Assembly (NCBI GenBank): GCA_907165275.2
Contig: OU015662.1
Span: forward strand, 1,495,501-1,559,500
Direction: 5' to 3'
DNA length: 64,000 nucleotides
Origin: Zygaena filipendulae
Taxonomy: Eukaryota; Arthropoda; Insecta; Lepidoptera; Zygaenidae
Shown one piece after another: positions 1 through 12,044 of the stretch. The translations under genes and the position numbers were made by a program. The number at the start of each line of letters is the position of its first letter. The first letter of the stretch is position 1. The notes beneath the pieces were generated by a model. That model saw nothing but the letters and a program-made list of their open reading frames with translations. It made no database searches and was not told where the DNA came from.

Positions 1-1301
1 TATCAAATTTTGGGTAAAATATAAAAACCTTTAAAAACTATTGAATTTCGGCTATGCGTATGGCGGGTCTGATTTGTTGCATTTTGACCCCCTTTCAGCT
101 CCCAACGGACGTACGTCGAATTACGACTAATCTTGTATTATAGGTGTTTCATATCAGTACTATAACAAAAAAAAACTCAAGGCAACATCGAAATTCTCGC
201 GAGGAACCGACACAGACCAGCTAAGTATATGCATGTTTTATACATGCATATATACAGTAAGTCGGGTTGTTTGCAAACTTTCCAAATATTATAAGAAACA
301 GTAAACATACGAGAATAATGGCTTAATGAGGCGATCTTCACGCCGAGCCGTGGGCGGGGTGACCAGGGGCTATATGCACCGGTGATTTCCCCAACATCAT
401 AATCGAGGGTAATGCCGGTCGTCGGCGAGGAAGATCGATTCTGCTTAAACAACGCCAGCAACATTATGATACTGACAATACACAAATAGAAGGGGCATCT
501 ACTCAATTTATGTGGTATTATAACTATAATACTAAAATATAGTGACCCCGCGTGTCACACACAAAACTATTCGTGTCACACATCAACGTAACGAAATGTA
601 CTAAACGCTATTTATATTTGCGTTTTTTAATTCACATTTTTGGGAATATTGTGAAAAATATACTTGGGATGTTAGCAAAGGAAGTTATGGGAAAGTTATA
701 GCATTGTTTTGCCCGTGGCGCTCCTGCTCCACCTGCATTGCCTCTCTAGTTAAATTATAACTTTTTCTGTGCGACAATAACAGATTGACAGGAGTGTAAA
801 GTAATTTGGCCGTCGCACTTCAAGTAATGCCGGTCATATCGGCTTTAATGAAGCTATAATATTATTCATTATCGTTAAAATAAATTACTTCAAAGATGAA
901 AGGTTACTATTGAGTAATGAAGGAGTGATGGTTTCGAAATTATTCGCAATGGACGGCGATACTCCGTAAGAGATGCTTAAAATATGTAATTGTAACATGA
1001 AATTTATGTGAAAATATTTAAAAATTTGGTCCGCACATGCAAATTATGTCAACAGCAACGATATAATTTCATTTTATATTTTTTAATAATAATTTAAGAA
1101 GCAAATTGCATACGCTAAAGAGCAATCGATTCGCGATTTTCCAGAAAACAATTTGTACCCACCAAAAGTGATGTTTCAGTGATAATTAACCATAATGAAA
1201 CCAGTGTTTTTGTTGTTCACAAAAGAATCCAAGTCTACTTAACATAGATTTTATTCCGAACAATATAAATAAACAATAGAAACCAAGCCTAAAATCCATA
1301 T
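1..1301. other. Non-coding, no gene recognised
   Basis: This is AT-rich DNA with stop codons in all frames. A GC-richer patch at about 330-450 lies in a 109-codon minus-strand open stretch (506-177), but I recognise no domain in it and its neighbours look non-coding. At 719-740 a short segment (GCTCCACCTGC) resembles the end of the MITE at 15113-15259 and may be a relic. I see no promoter or RNA gene. Confidence 0.5.
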
Positions 1302-1452
1302 TCTATACATATAAAATGCTTTGTCCTGAATGACTGATGGATCAACGCACAGCCTAAACCGCTGATCGTAGAGACCTGAAACTTGGAGGGTGTGTTTTTT
1401 TTTGCTTTTCAACCCCTTTTCATCCCCTTAGAAACTGCGCGGGAGAGCTAGT
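1302..1452 (+). mobile_element. Helitron-like non-autonomous element (Lep1-type), copy 1
   Basis: It begins TCTATACATATAAAATG and ends GCGGGAGAGCTAGT. The first ~95 bases (the 'TTTGTCCTGAATGACTGATGG' region) match the element at 7499-7701 closely, so both belong to one subfamily. The 5' TC, 3' CTAG and lack of terminal inverted repeats fit Helitrons. The 3' GC hairpin is weak here. It encodes no protein. A SINE or RTE-derived origin is the main alternative. Confidence 0.65.
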
Positions 1453-1649
1453 TTATAATAAAAGCTGTATATAATAAAAGCAAAATCGCACTTACAGGTT
1501 CACTATTCATAATGTTCTGTTGCAGTTAGCATGTTCTGTTGGCATGTATAGTGTATGGGAAGCAAATGTCAATTAGGCAATAAATTTTTACCCATGAGTT
1601 CCCGAGAAAATTCCGATGTTCACGAGGGTGAAAATAGCCACTTTTTTCG

Positions 1650-1978
1650 GTTATTTGCGGTCTGGCTCCTGCGGACTTTTTGGGTTATGTCGGGGGGAGG
1701 TCTTGTCTACTTCAAACCGCTCCTTCTGGGCTCCTTGCGAGCTTTTTACGTTGGGCGCCGATGTAACGCTGCAAATACCACAAAAAACGAACTCCAGACA
1801 TGTACGAGCCAGGAGAAAAATACAAATTAAGTGTGTATTCACTCCCGCACCCCCGTACTTCATTGGATAGGCACCGCTAGAACTCTCATCCCGAGAAACT
1901 TGTTGACTGCCTTCGGGCCAGGCGCGACCGCCAGCCCGCAGTACCTATCACGACTTTATATAAATAAGCCGTTGGTAA
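1650..1978 (-). mobile_element. LTR retrotransposon remnant with tRNA-Lys-type primer-binding site
   Basis: On the minus strand a putative LTR ends ..GCGTTACA at 1762 and is followed directly by CGGCGCCCAACGT (1760-1748). That matches the tRNA-Lys-type primer-binding site (TGGCGCCCAACGT) except at the first base. Upstream on the same strand a TATATAAAG box (1962-1954) sits where an LTR promoter would. About 100 nt of GC-richer leader follow the PBS (1748-1650). No gag or pol reading frame and no second LTR are visible, and a Helitron-like element abuts at 1979. I infer a truncated gypsy-like element; the LTR start is not resolved. Confidence 0.45.
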
Positions 1979-2181
1979 TCACTACATATAGAATAACAAA
2001 GTCGCTTCCCTCTGTCTGTCCCTACGTATGCTTAGATCTTTAAAACTACGCAACAGATTTTTATGCGATTTTCCCCAATAGATAGAGGGAAGAAGGAGGA
2101 AGGTTTATATCTATATTTTACCCTAAAATACCCACGGGAACTCCGAAATTACCGCGGGTGAAACTGCGGGGGACGGCTAGT
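1979..2181 (+). mobile_element. Helitron-like element, TCACTACATA subfamily
   Basis: It starts TCACTACATA and has an internal block shared with copies at 22829, 39943 and 60680 (AAAGTCGCTTCCC.., then a CTGTCTGTCC tract, then ACTACGCAACRGAT). It ends with ATTACCGCGGGTGAAACTGC and GGCTAGT. The CCGCGG..hairpin lies about 11 nt before the terminal CTAG, the usual Helitron 3' arrangement. Non-coding. Confidence 0.7.
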
Positions 2182-2850
2182 TTACCATAAAAACTTTTCA
2201 ACAGAATAACCTTAAGGTCAATATAACGCATTTAGCTTTTAACAACAGATTGTAATCTAAACGTCGCAGTAAGAATTTTAATAAGATTTTGCCAAATCTA
2301 ATCAACCTACCAATCAGAATAATCCCATTATTTGTTATCACCCAATCGTTAAAAATTCACGTATCCATGAATAAAATACCTTCCACAACTACATGTAGGC
2401 GAAACCAAAGTCCAATTAATTGACATAATAAATAAATAAGTAATTAACAATCTAGGAGTATAAAATAAAGAGCTGATTTCGGACGTTTCCGATGTGGGTA
2501 GCATGAATAATTTAAAATTGCCATTTTTTTTCTCAATGGGCAACCCACGGCCAGATTAGTCAGTATTTCGACATTCCCCGCCCACGAGTCCAAAGTTATT
2601 AACATAAAATGCTACAATTCATTGTGCAATAAACGCAAAATGCGATTTTATCTAGCAACAAATGACCGAATAAAATTCACCAATGTGTTTTTTTGAGTCG
2701 ATATTATGCGACCGCAATTGCATTCACGATAAACTGATCAACATGAAAAACGGTCACACTCACTTATGGCACGACTTATGGCCCCTGAACTTGCGCTACT
2801 CGCTAAAAAAAAACATACAGAATAGGATGTGGACTTTATAAATAGGATAT
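2181..2850. other. Non-coding, nothing recognised
   Basis: AT-rich DNA between two Helitron-like elements. No reading frame exceeds 65 codons and no repeat structure was noticed. Confidence 0.5.
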
Positions 2851-3040
2851 ACTACCTTTACCCGCGGTAATTTCGGAGTTCCCGCGGGAATTCTAGGATA
2901 AAATGTAGATTCAAACCTTCCTCATGAATCACTTTATCTAGTGGGGTAAAACGCATGAAAATCCGTTGCGTAATTTGAAAAATGTCAGCATTACCTCTAT
3001 GATAGGGACAGACAGACAGCGAGAAGCAACTATGTTGATT
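2851..3040 (-). mobile_element. Helitron-like element, decayed, minus orientation
   Basis: Read on the plus strand it opens with the inverted 3' signature (ACCCGCGGTAATTTCGGAGT, then CCCGCGGGAATTC). It continues through the inverted CCGTTGCGTAATTT block and the CAGACAGACAGCGAGAAGC tract of the TCACTACATA subfamily. The terminal CTAG is mutated and the 5' end is divergent, so the boundaries are approximate. Confidence 0.6.
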
Positions 3041-3349
3041 ATGTTTCGATGTAAAATAGACTCACTCTATCGACTAACAAACAACCCTTTACTTAGACAT
3101 CGAATGAGTTCAAACACACTTTTTTCTTAATAAGGCTTTGTGTCCAGCCAGAAACAAGTCAAGTCACAGGTTTTTTTACCACGGAACCCAACCCAATTTT
3201 AGTTTTATTTATAAAATAACTACGTATGATGCTGGGTCGTATTTATAGTGAGCTTGAATCGACGACGACATATAGTGAGAAATATTTTAAACGCATATTA
3301 ATGGTGATTAACTTAGTTAATATTCACAGGAGGTTTTTCAGAGGAAGAA

Positions 3350-3411
3350 ATTCTTATTCTTACTCGAGGGAACTCAGAAATTGATTTGAGTTGAAACCGC
3401 GGGAAGCACTA
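3350..3411 (+). mobile_element. Helitron-like 3'-end fragment
   Basis: A worn copy of the family tail: GAGGGAACTCAGAAATTGA followed by GAAACCGCGGGAAGCACTAG. Only the last ~60 bases are recognisable. Confidence 0.4.
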
Positions 3412-3532
3412 GGTTTGATAGAATATTAAACAGAAGTCCTGTTAATTACCACAAAAAAGAAATCGACTATTCACAATATTTTATTGATACATACCAACCT
3501 GCCTAGTTCAATTCCAACTTTTTATGAGGTAC

Positions 3533-3649
3533 TAAACTGTTGAACAATCGTTCATCATGAAACTTTGCATACCGTTGTCAGGGGTACAGGGGAAATTGCC
3601 GCGGGAACTCCGAACTTAATCACGGGTGAAACTACGGGGAACAACTAGT
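3533..3649 (+). mobile_element. Helitron-like element, 5'-truncated
   Basis: It contains CATCATGAAACTTTGCATAC, GTCAGGGGTACAGGGG, CCGCGGGAACTCCGAA and the terminus GGGGAACAACTAGT. This is the same internal order as in the 53584-53870 copy. The 5' end is not recognisable. Confidence 0.55.
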
Positions 3650-4879
3650 ATTCATATTTCATATATATGTAGGTTTGCTATGACAACAATAATCAACAAT
3701 GTTAACTTAGGTCTAGATAAACATCCAAGTGTTGATCTTTCAACTCTATTAAGCCATGATTTCAAGGATAGGTTCTACCAAAAAGAAGGAATTGCTAACA
3801 AGCACAAAATGATGTAGAAATTAAAGTTGTCTCTGACACAAACACTGAAACATTTATTACTTTATGATGTTTTTAATTCAATAACCCATCTGATAGCGCT
3901 GAGTTTGGAGAATAAAAGCCTTCATTTCTACTTCAGAGACATACTCAGCGAGCACTTTGCAGATAATATTTTCAGATGGAACAAAGCTTTTACGATTTCG
4001 CCTACCGACAAAGCGGGATCGCAAATCTCATTTGCAGACAACAAACAGATAACTATCTCATTCTTTCAACAATGGCCGGTGGGCTCATAAACAGAGCCTA
4101 ATTAGTAATATTCCGAGTGCATTGTAATAGTTATCTCTGGATACAGACAATAAGATGGAAGCACATTTATCTAGGGCGATACGGTTGGTATGGCGGCTAC
4201 CAGCGACAATTATCAGCCAATGACGTTTTCTTGTTGCGTTTCCACTGTATCCAAGTTGCGTTTCTAACTGAATTTAGCGTTAGCTATGTATTTCATCACG
4301 TATACCGTCCATTGCTTCTTTGCTAACTTTAGACTGATCCACTTTCATTTCACACACAGCAGTAGTTGCAGTCGGATGTTTAGGTACGCTCGCTGCGTTG
4401 TATCACGCGTCGTAGCCGAGATAGGATCGTGGTCGGAATACGTAATGGTCGGTAGTGCTCAGCCATGTTTCACCCGTTTATTGTCCAAGCTCTTGTCCGA
4501 TGCAGAACGTAAATTGTATAAGCGAGATCGCGTAGAAAACTAGAAAGCACTGACTTACGGCCGGTGGCTTGGCGAGCCACATGAGTTTCATATAAATTGG
4601 GTATAAATCAATACACGACTTCGGGACAAGATCATTTTGTAACGCTGCCTATGGCAAATATGTTGCCTCGGAGTAAACAATGTAATAAATAAAAAAGAAC
4701 TACTGAAGATTAAAAAATAGTGCCCTGTAAGTAATTAAGGAGAAGAGCTTGAAGAACTGTACTGCAGTAGATATATTTTATTTAACGAACAAATTGATTT
4801 AATCAGATGATCTATACATATACCTAATAAAAATGTAACGGATCGTTGTCTGTACATGGAAGATATAAGAAAAAATATA
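3650..4879. other. Non-coding, no gene recognised
   Basis: Four short plus-strand open stretches (61-87 codons) tile 3626-4543. None shows a known domain and they switch frame repeatedly. 4140-4560 is less AT-rich and looks like unique sequence. No function is assigned. Confidence 0.4.
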
Positions 4880-5256
4880 ATTGGGACCTCTCAATACAAT
4901 GATTGTTAGAATTCTTGTCTCTTTGTCTGTGCGTTTGGGCACGCTAATCTCAGAAATGGCTTATGCGATTTTGATGAAATTTTCATTAATATATTGAGGT
5001 TAGCTTTACTTAACATTTAGCGTTTGTTTCATGTCAATCGGTTCATAAATAAAAAAGTTATGCTAATTTAAAGATAAAGAATCACGTAATATCCCTATTT
5101 CCCTTGGTCACAGCGTCACGCGTGAACAGCTGGACCAATTTAGCTAATTATTTTTTTATTGTGTTTGTGATTGTAAGGAGAAGAAGAATAAAAGGAGTTT
5201 GGAGTTCCTGCAGGAATACCGAAACTCACGCAGGTGAATCCTCGGGGCACTGCTAG
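4880..5256 (+). mobile_element. Helitron-like element, long divergent copy
   Basis: It carries the TTGTCTCTTTGTCTGTGCG tract and a TGCGATTTTGATGAAATTTT block near the 5' side. The 3' side has GGAGTTCCTGCAGGAATACC, AAACTCACGCAGGTGAATCC and GGCACTGCTAGT. The middle is unlike the other copies, so this may be a chimera or contain an insertion. The start is approximate. Confidence 0.5.
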
Positions 5257-5667
5257 TTTTATATAAATTTACGCAACATTGGTGTAGGAGTGCCTTAAAC
5301 CTCGCCTCAAGGGCTGAACCAGACAAATATGCGTGGGGTACAAGTAGATTCTCCTTTATTATACGACCCACTGAATATTTACTTATGCATAAGATATTCG
5401 AGCAAATATTTGCGTAGTTCTAATGGTCATTATACGTTCGCTGCCCATCTAACCTATGTAACCCTTGCAGACGTCTTATAAATATGTATGAGGGTGTAGT
5501 GGACTGGCGGCGAAGGAAGAACTCCGCCGACTGCAAGTGACGTGGAATTGAATCATAAGTAATGGATAACATCATTACAGAAACAATGAAGTTAAGATAT
5601 GCACTACGTGTAAAATGTATCGTATTATAGAAGTTGATTAAGAAGTAGAAGATCAGGGGACCGATCG

Positions 5668-5863
5668 CGCTAATTTCGAAGTTCCCGCCGGGAATTGCGG
5701 GATAGAAACTATCCTATGTCCTTCTCTGTACCCCTGAAAACGTGCATGCCAAATTTCACCAAAATCCGTTCAGCCGTTTTTGCGTGATTGAGGAACAAAC
5801 ATCCAAACATCCAAACATCCACACTTTCACTTTCACATTTATAATGTTAGTAGGATAATAGGA
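5668..5863 (-). mobile_element. Helitron-like element, AAACATCCA subfamily, 3'-truncated
   Basis: It matches the 37023-37254 copy base for base over long stretches (ACTATCCTATGTCCTT, TGCATGCCAAATTTCA, CCGTTCAGCCGTTTTTGCG). It then runs through three AAACATCCA repeats and ends in the inverted 5' terminus CATTTATAATGTTAGTAGGA. The CTAG end is missing. Confidence 0.65.
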
Positions 5864-5973
5864 TAACGAGCTATCTGGCAACGTGTAATATGGGAGTTCC
5901 CGCAAGAACTCCATGATTTTTTTTTATCTGAAATCACCTGCCAAATTACAGCTTCATAGAGCAAATAGTCTTA

Positions 5974-6190
5974 CCGCCGCACTCAGAGTCGATTTTAATG
6001 ATTACTTAGTTAAGTATAGATTTAAAAAAAAAAACTGCCGCAATCAGAGACGTTCAGTAAATTAATGTTATTTGGCATTTAATGAGATGTAACTTAGTTA
6101 GTTAAATGCCAATTAACATTAATTTATTAAACTAGTCGGATTGCGGCAGTTTAAATCTTTAGAAACGATAACCGTTTCTGCGGTAGTAAA
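5974..6190. mobile_element. Foldback MITE family A, copy 1 (right arm altered)
   Basis: The left arm starts CCGCCGCACTCAGAGTCG after TTA and folds onto a right arm containing TTAAATGCCAATTAACATTA and GATTGCGGCAGTTT. It closely matches 57144-57380. The outer right arm is replaced by a short stretch that includes the small palindrome AGAAACGATAACCGTTTCT, then GCGGTAGTAA. No coding capacity. Probable TA target duplication, as in Tc1/mariner-type MITEs. Confidence 0.65.
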
Positions 6191-6512
6191 TATTGTTTCA
6201 TTTATAAACAGTTCTTCATCCGTATCGAGATGTCATAATGGTACATTACAACTGAAATGTGTTGTTATTATGAAAACATGAGGGGGAAATATTTATTGGT
6301 AGCGATGATGGAATGACGCTACCCAGGGTTTGAGTTACTGCTGCCGGAGCAGCAATGTTGCTCGAGTGCAGGGCCTCTTTTGTTTTTTAGGCCTTGTGAC
6401 TTTAATTTATTGAAATAGCTATTTATTTATACCTCTAATGATGCCATAAGTTTATACGGTTAATTCAAACACCACAAGCAACATATTTGTCTATACCTTT
6501 ATATTAAATCTA

Positions 6513-6816
6513 TCTATACTATAATAAAAGAGTAGAATCCGCGATTCTGTACATTGGATATTTGTGACAAATGACAGGGAGTGATAAAAAAAGAGTAACC
6601 AACCACAAAAAAAGAGTTTTTAAAATTCTTTTCTGTCTGTCTGTCCATCAGCGATAATCTCCGAACCTACGGAAAGGATTTTCATGCGGTTTTCACAGGT
6701 AGATTAAGCTAAACCTGGAGCTACATATAGGCTTTGTTTCATTTAAATCAGATGTTGGGAAAAAAGTTGTCATACAAAAACGTTTCATGCGGGTGAAACC
6801 ACGGGGCACAGCTAGT
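6513..6816 (+). mobile_element. Helitron-like element, GAGTAGAATCC subfamily
   Basis: A full-length copy starting TCTATACTATAATAAAAGAG and ending GAAACCACGGGGCACAGCTAGT. Internal landmarks are CCGCGATTCTGTACATTG, a CTGTCTGTCTGTCC tract, TTCATGCGGTTTTCACAGGT and GGAGCTACATATAGGCTTTG. An inverted copy lies at 58041-58331. Non-coding. Confidence 0.75.
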
Positions 6817-7498
6817 AATGTGTAAATTATAAAAAAGCTTCCTGAAATATCAACGCTCAAACCAAGTTACTGAAGTATACCTATTACTAGTTTAGTTTAG
6901 TAACTAAATCACTCTTGCAATAGAAATAAAACAAAGATACTTTTTTATCTTCATCAGATCTTCGTAACAAAATTTGAACAGTATTGAAGTAAGAAGTCTT
7001 TTTAATTATTCTATTCTATTCTTTCCTTTTTAAATACCTAATCTTTTTAATTACTAACCAAAACCTTTACATTTTACCTATAGATTACGGGAAACCTGAA
7101 AATCGCGCTTACAGAATACAGCTAGAGAAAATTCTTTTCAAAATCGCTTAGACAAACTAAAGTAGTATCGACTGAAGACAAAACTAAAGTAAATAATATA
7201 GGTATACTAACCTATCGGTACCACTCGATTCTACATATATGACATCGATCACGACTTGACCGTTCAATCGGTAATTTCGTTTTCCGCCAAAAAACCGTCC
7301 TCGAATTCTTATACAGCCCTCGCAAATACTTCTATAATGAAATGACAATTACCCACGAGGGATCTGGGAATTTCGGATGGCATTACGCAACGATCGACCG
7401 AATCTTGAGAAGCCTATACCATTAGTTATCGATCGCTAATCGGACGTCAAATCGAATTTTGAAACTGGATTTTACCTAAAAAAACAAAAAAAAAACAA
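6817..7498. other. Non-coding, nothing recognised
   Basis: AT-rich spacer with no supported gene, ending in an A-rich run directly before the next Helitron-like element. Confidence 0.45.
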
Positions 7499-7701
7499 TC
7501 TATACATATAAAATGCTTTGTCCTGAATGACTGATGGATCAACGCACAGCCTAGACCGCTGATCGTAGAGGCCTGAAACTTAGAGAGTGTGTTCTTTGTA
7601 TTACACCCCTAAGGCAATGAAAAGGGGTTGCAAAGTTTGTATGGAAGAATTCCGCGGAAACTTCGAAATTACCGCGGCTGAAACCGCGCGGGACGGCTAG
7701 T
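7499..7701 (+). mobile_element. Helitron-like element (Lep1-type), copy 2
   Basis: It starts TCTATACATATAAAATG and ends GAAACCGCGCGGGACGGCTAGT. It is more complete than the 1302-1452 copy, retaining the ATTACCGCGG..CCGCGCGGG hairpin before CTAG. It shows which ~50 bases the shorter copy lost. Confidence 0.7.
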
Positions 7702-9662
7702 CTGACTATAATTTTCCTATAGCAAATTATTCCAGCACACGTCTTCGCAACAAAAAGTTAAACGAAGGAGGCGAGATCAAAAAGCTTTTTCTGTCTCGCC
7801 GGACCCGATCCCCGGTAGTTTTTGCGTGAATACGCGACGACTACAGCGCGCCTTGGTAGGGGCTCCCGCACCGATCGTTCGATTGTTTTATAAATAAAAG
7901 CTTATCGCACAAAAAATACTATCAATCAATCGTGCGAAAGTCAAGCGATGAGCAACGATAACACAAAGCGCGGCCAAATTGCAACTTTTGAACTGACGAT
8001 TTAAGATATATTTCACGTTACATCACCGCAAAGGGCAGTTAGGATCCAAGTTTCAAAGTTTCGCACGATTTGCAACCCTATTTCCTGGACTGTAAGGTAG
8101 AAACTAGGGTCAGGCAACACTGACGCGTCATATTCGTGCGTCCGCAGACGTGAAAGATTCCATACGAGAGCTGTCCGAACATTTTATACTTTCAAATTCA
8201 CGGTGCCTTATCTGTGGTGATGATCTCAAATCCTCTATCAGAAGTGGGATCGACTCTCGTGAGGTTCTTAGATCTTTATTATACTTATGCCGACGGACCC
8301 ACCGCCATCCGATGGACCCCGATATGTGCCTCTAGGACCTTCGTGTTTTGATACTCTGTCAAATTATGCCATTGTTTCCTGGTCACTTTATACCAGATTG
8401 TCAGGTGACTGACATATTTATTGATAATCGATGATGGCCAAGATCTTTGATCGTTGATAAGATAATATTCAGGGCTTTTCTTGCCACAATGAGAGTGACA
8501 ATAGAACACTTTTTCATAATTACCTCTCTTTTATTCTTTTCAGTCATTGCGTTTGTGTATTTAAGACTTTTTGTTTTTTTTTCTAAAATATAATTTATAT
8601 AATATATTATTTTATTTAAATTTTATATAATTATGTAGTTAGTAGTTATAAAAAAAAATTATATTCAAATGATGATACAATATAAGTACTAAGCTAGTGT
8701 AATAAGTGACAAAAATAAATAACAATACTTGTAATGCTGTAATTTTTATGTTCGCCCACCATCGACGCGACGCGCGACGCTGTACGGTTAACGAATATAC
8801 GGTTTAAGTCAAACATTCTCAGCGAATCGTAGTATTACGGCTTCTCTATTCAAAATGTAAAATGCAAAATTTTAAAAAATATAAAGAAATTCATCCATAG
8901 TATTTGGTGATATTTTCAGCTATTCAACAATTGTTACCTACTGTACCTATTTGTTAAAAAATGAGATAATAATAAACATTGAAAAAACCTTTTCATTACT
9001 TATACTCGGAAAGTAGGTCTGAAGTTGCCTGAGAAGCGGGTTGAAAGTAACACTTTTCAGCCCTAGGGAGAATCGCTTTCAACTGACAGCTGGATACTGC
9101 AGAAATTCAATTTTTTTTTATGTCATAGGGGGCATACTTACTGGCCAGTAGCACACCTAATGGTTGATTTATGTAAAATAAAATTCACTCATTTTTTTCT
9201 TTAGCTAATTCCTATTTTTTTTTTTTACTTTCCTTGCATTCGTAATGAAAAGCACAGTGTTATCCTCGGGAGAAAGACTTATTTAGTCCCTAGTTATTTA
9301 GTTACTTTCACCCCTAGGATAACAATGTACTATTTCGCTCTTATTCAATAATTTCACTAGTAATTTTGCGTATTTGCAAACCCACCAGTATATGTTTTTA
9401 CTCTCTATCGCTTGTAACTTGTTGCATATAAAATTGTACTGCCAATTAACGTGCACTGCCTACGCCATCAGTGATTTGAAGTCGAAACGTTTTATTACTA
9501 TTTATATTATTTTATAGTACCTAATTGAAATTGTGTTTTTGATGTTGAACGAGAAAATTAAAATGTCAACATCATAAATTTCAAACATCCTAAATTGAAT
9601 GTATAATAAGCACTTCCTTTAGGTAATTGATGAACTTTATAGTGTATTAAATGTTATGGACG
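7702..9662. other. Non-coding, mostly unique sequence
   Basis: 7740-8340 is less AT-rich than its surroundings and not obviously repetitive. It holds a 61-codon plus-strand open stretch (8150-8335), overlapped by a 74-codon minus-strand stretch. I recognise neither and do not call a gene. 8560-8740 is very AT-rich. 9121-9170 resembles a decayed copy of a common dispersed lepidopteran repeat (..ACTGGCCAGTAGCACACC..), but only a short piece remains. Confidence 0.4.
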
Positions 9663-9701
9663 TTCTAACAAAAAAGTCAAGACTTGACTTTTTTTGCTAA
9701 C
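9663..9701. repeat. Near-perfect palindrome
   Basis: Arms AAAAAAGTCAAG (9670-9681) and CTTGACTTTTTT (9683-9694) pair perfectly around one central base. Flanking TCTAAC/GCTAAC extends the symmetry imperfectly. It could be the end-to-end core of a decayed inverted-repeat element. Confidence 0.6.
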
Positions 9702-10286
9702 TTAGTCACCCGACGGACGAGTTTTCAATAATAAAGCGTAGCTTAGTGACGAGCGTAGTTTATTTATTTATTTAGTTATAATTTAATAAAAGGTAGCTAC
9801 TAGTGAAATATAATCAAGGCACTTAGAAAAAAAATTAATTCACATTGAGTTACATTAAAGACTCTAGTTTTAAAATAAACAAGTCAAACATAGATCGATG
9901 TAATAATTCAAAATGAAAGAGAAGAGACTGGTAAAAAACGTAAGAAATATAAAACCAGGGAAGAACGCAATAAATAAGGGCGATATCGCCCTCACTGAAC
10001 GTAAAAGAAAACGGATCAGTCAAGGTAATACTGCAACACGATAGCAGGAAATACTATTTTCCGGACGACGGTTTGAAAAGAAAATTCCTTGAACATCGTA
10101 GAGAAAATATTGTGTCTACCACAGCCCAAGGCATGGAAGGAGATTCATGCCAATCATGATCAATTGCCATTTTTTTCTATTATATCTTATCTTACTAATC
10201 CTTGGATGGATTCTATTGATAAGTTTGTCTTTCATTCATTTTGTCAGTCAATTTTCTATCCCTCGGGATTTTTTTTCTTTATAATA

Positions 10287-10541
10287 TAACAATAATAATA
10301 ATCCACATCACAACACACAGATCTACTTCATCCCACATAAGCTATTATTAACTTGTGTCGTGGAAACCAAGCAAACGTGGTATATACTACATAGAATTAC
10401 TTATATATTATACTAAAGATATATAATAACACACCCAGAGAGATTCATCACACAAAGTCCACCCCCACCGGGAATCGAACCCGGAACCCCTTGATTAGCG
10501 GGTAGTCATGGTGACCTTTGCGCCAATCGAGTCGTCAAAGT
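10287..10541 (-). mobile_element. tRNA-derived SINE
   Basis: On the minus strand the pol III box A (TGGCGCAAAGG, 10525-10515) and box B (GGGTTCGATTCCC, 10482-10470) lie ~40 nt apart, with a good T-arm (CCGGG/CCCGG). The body continues through GTGGGATGAAGTAGATCTGT to an (ATT)n tail at 10287-10305. The putative acceptor strands do not pair, so this is a retroposon head, not a working tRNA. Confidence 0.7.
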
Positions 10542-10625
10542 ACTCTATATCTTTTACGGTATCTTTTACGTGCATAAAAATTTCACAACAATCGGTAGCG
10601 TAACAAACAAAGTCACATTAACAAA

Positions 10626-10801
10626 TCTTTATAAATAAAAATCAATGTTTGTTCTCTACACGTTTCTAAATCATTGGTCCGATTGTGATGAAACTTTGGC
10701 GTGTTGTGCTGCCTACGTCCGCAAAGGTTCCTAATCCGATATTAAGAGATCCTGCGAGAATTCCGAAACTCACGGGGATGAAACCGCGGGGCGCAGCTAG
10801 T
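10626..10801 (+). mobile_element. Helitron-like element, ATAAATAAAAATCAATG subfamily
   Basis: It starts TCTTTATAAATAAAAATCAA and passes CATTGGTCCGATTGTGATGA and CTGCCTACGTCCGCAAAGGT. It ends with GAAACCGCGGGGCGCAGCTAGT. A sister copy lies at 35768-35928. Full length, non-coding. Confidence 0.7.
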
Positions 10802-12036
10802 AAATAATAATTTTATTAGTTAGGGTTCTGAAATGTACTCAAACTTTACGTTCTGTCACGAGGTGTAAGCAGTGAACCGACGGACTGACATCGTTATCGT
10901 TTTCACTAAATCCCCGCAAATATTTAATCTTAATATATCCATACGACATGACGCCATTTTAGCATAATTGCTCCAACTTCCGAAAGCGTTTTAGCATCTC
11001 TAGAATTTCTACTCATCCGGTCTCTGCTTTTACTCTCGTGATCGGATTTTGATTTTATTTATCACATATTCGAATACGTGTTGTCTTATTTAATTATGCT
11101 CTTATTTCAAAAGGTAAAAAAGATTGAAAAGAAAACATGAATTAACGACAACGATCGTTATTATTAATAGCGTGCCTTCGGAACAACACCTGTATGTGGT
11201 GATAATTTGTAGTATTTAGCAGACACGAGCCGATATGAGATATATTACGCGCAAAACAAATCAAATGAGGTACATGATGCGGTCGAAAACGAAAAAGAAT
11301 GTTTTTTTAATGCTTCAATTATTACGAGAAGAAATATCCCTGCGTGTTATAGTTGTTATATTGCTGAAGGACAACTTACAGTGTAACCTGGTTAAAAAAA
11401 TCTGGATTTCAGACTCCTGAATTGAGGGACAAGGTGTGAGTCAACGCAGTATTTAGTCGAAAATATTACTGTGAAAAAATAACACTGCCTAGAATGAATG
11501 AGCTCGGTTCTCCAATATGCTAATTTTTCTATGACATTTCATGTACATTTATATTTCATACTACAACAATATGCCGCTCAAATATTACCTACATAGTTTC
11601 TAATATAACGTGTATTTCTTACTCTAGTTTCTTTGCATATTTTAACATACAATTGTATTTTTCATACATCCAAAGCGTAAATGTCCATCTTGATTCGTCT
11701 GTAGGTAAAGTAATTTGTTTTCTTTATTATAACTTTTATCCAGAAACAGATAGAGCAACCGGGTCAGACGAAATCATTTCCCGTCCCCGAAGGTAGTTTA
11801 TCACCCATGGGCATCGTAAAATAGAGTTTAACACAATAAACGTCGATCATGCGCTGTCGTGAACGAAATTACGCCCTGGTCAGCCGAGCTTGAACCCCGC
11901 TGATTCATTAAACTATATATTTGATCAACGTGAATTTTGTACTCAACATTAAGTCCTACTTACGGCAGCAGAGGATTATGTTACCTACATATAAACCACG
12001 AGTCATTCATAATGGTTTTCGGTTGACCTCTGGGAG
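10802..12036. other. Non-coding, no gene recognised
   Basis: No reading frame is convincing; the longest has 61 codons. 11740-11920 is less AT-rich and unique-looking. No structure was noticed. Confidence 0.45.
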
Positions 12037-12044
12037 ATATGAAA

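Noticed and set aside
177..506. 109-codon minus-strand gene
   Set aside because: No recognisable domain, no neighbouring exon, and Helitron and AT-rich sequence around it. It could be a relic but I cannot support a gene.
5790..5825. CRISPR-like direct repeats (AAACATCCA units)
   Set aside because: Short tandem units inside a Helitron-like element in a eukaryotic genome; no spacers.
8150..8509. Overlapping 61- and 74-codon frames on opposite strands
   Set aside because: Neither has a recognised domain or splice context; overlapping frames on both strands suggest chance.
10460..10541. tRNA gene on the minus strand
   Set aside because: Boxes A and B and the T-arm are good, but the acceptor strands do not pair and a SINE body with an (ATT)n tail follows.
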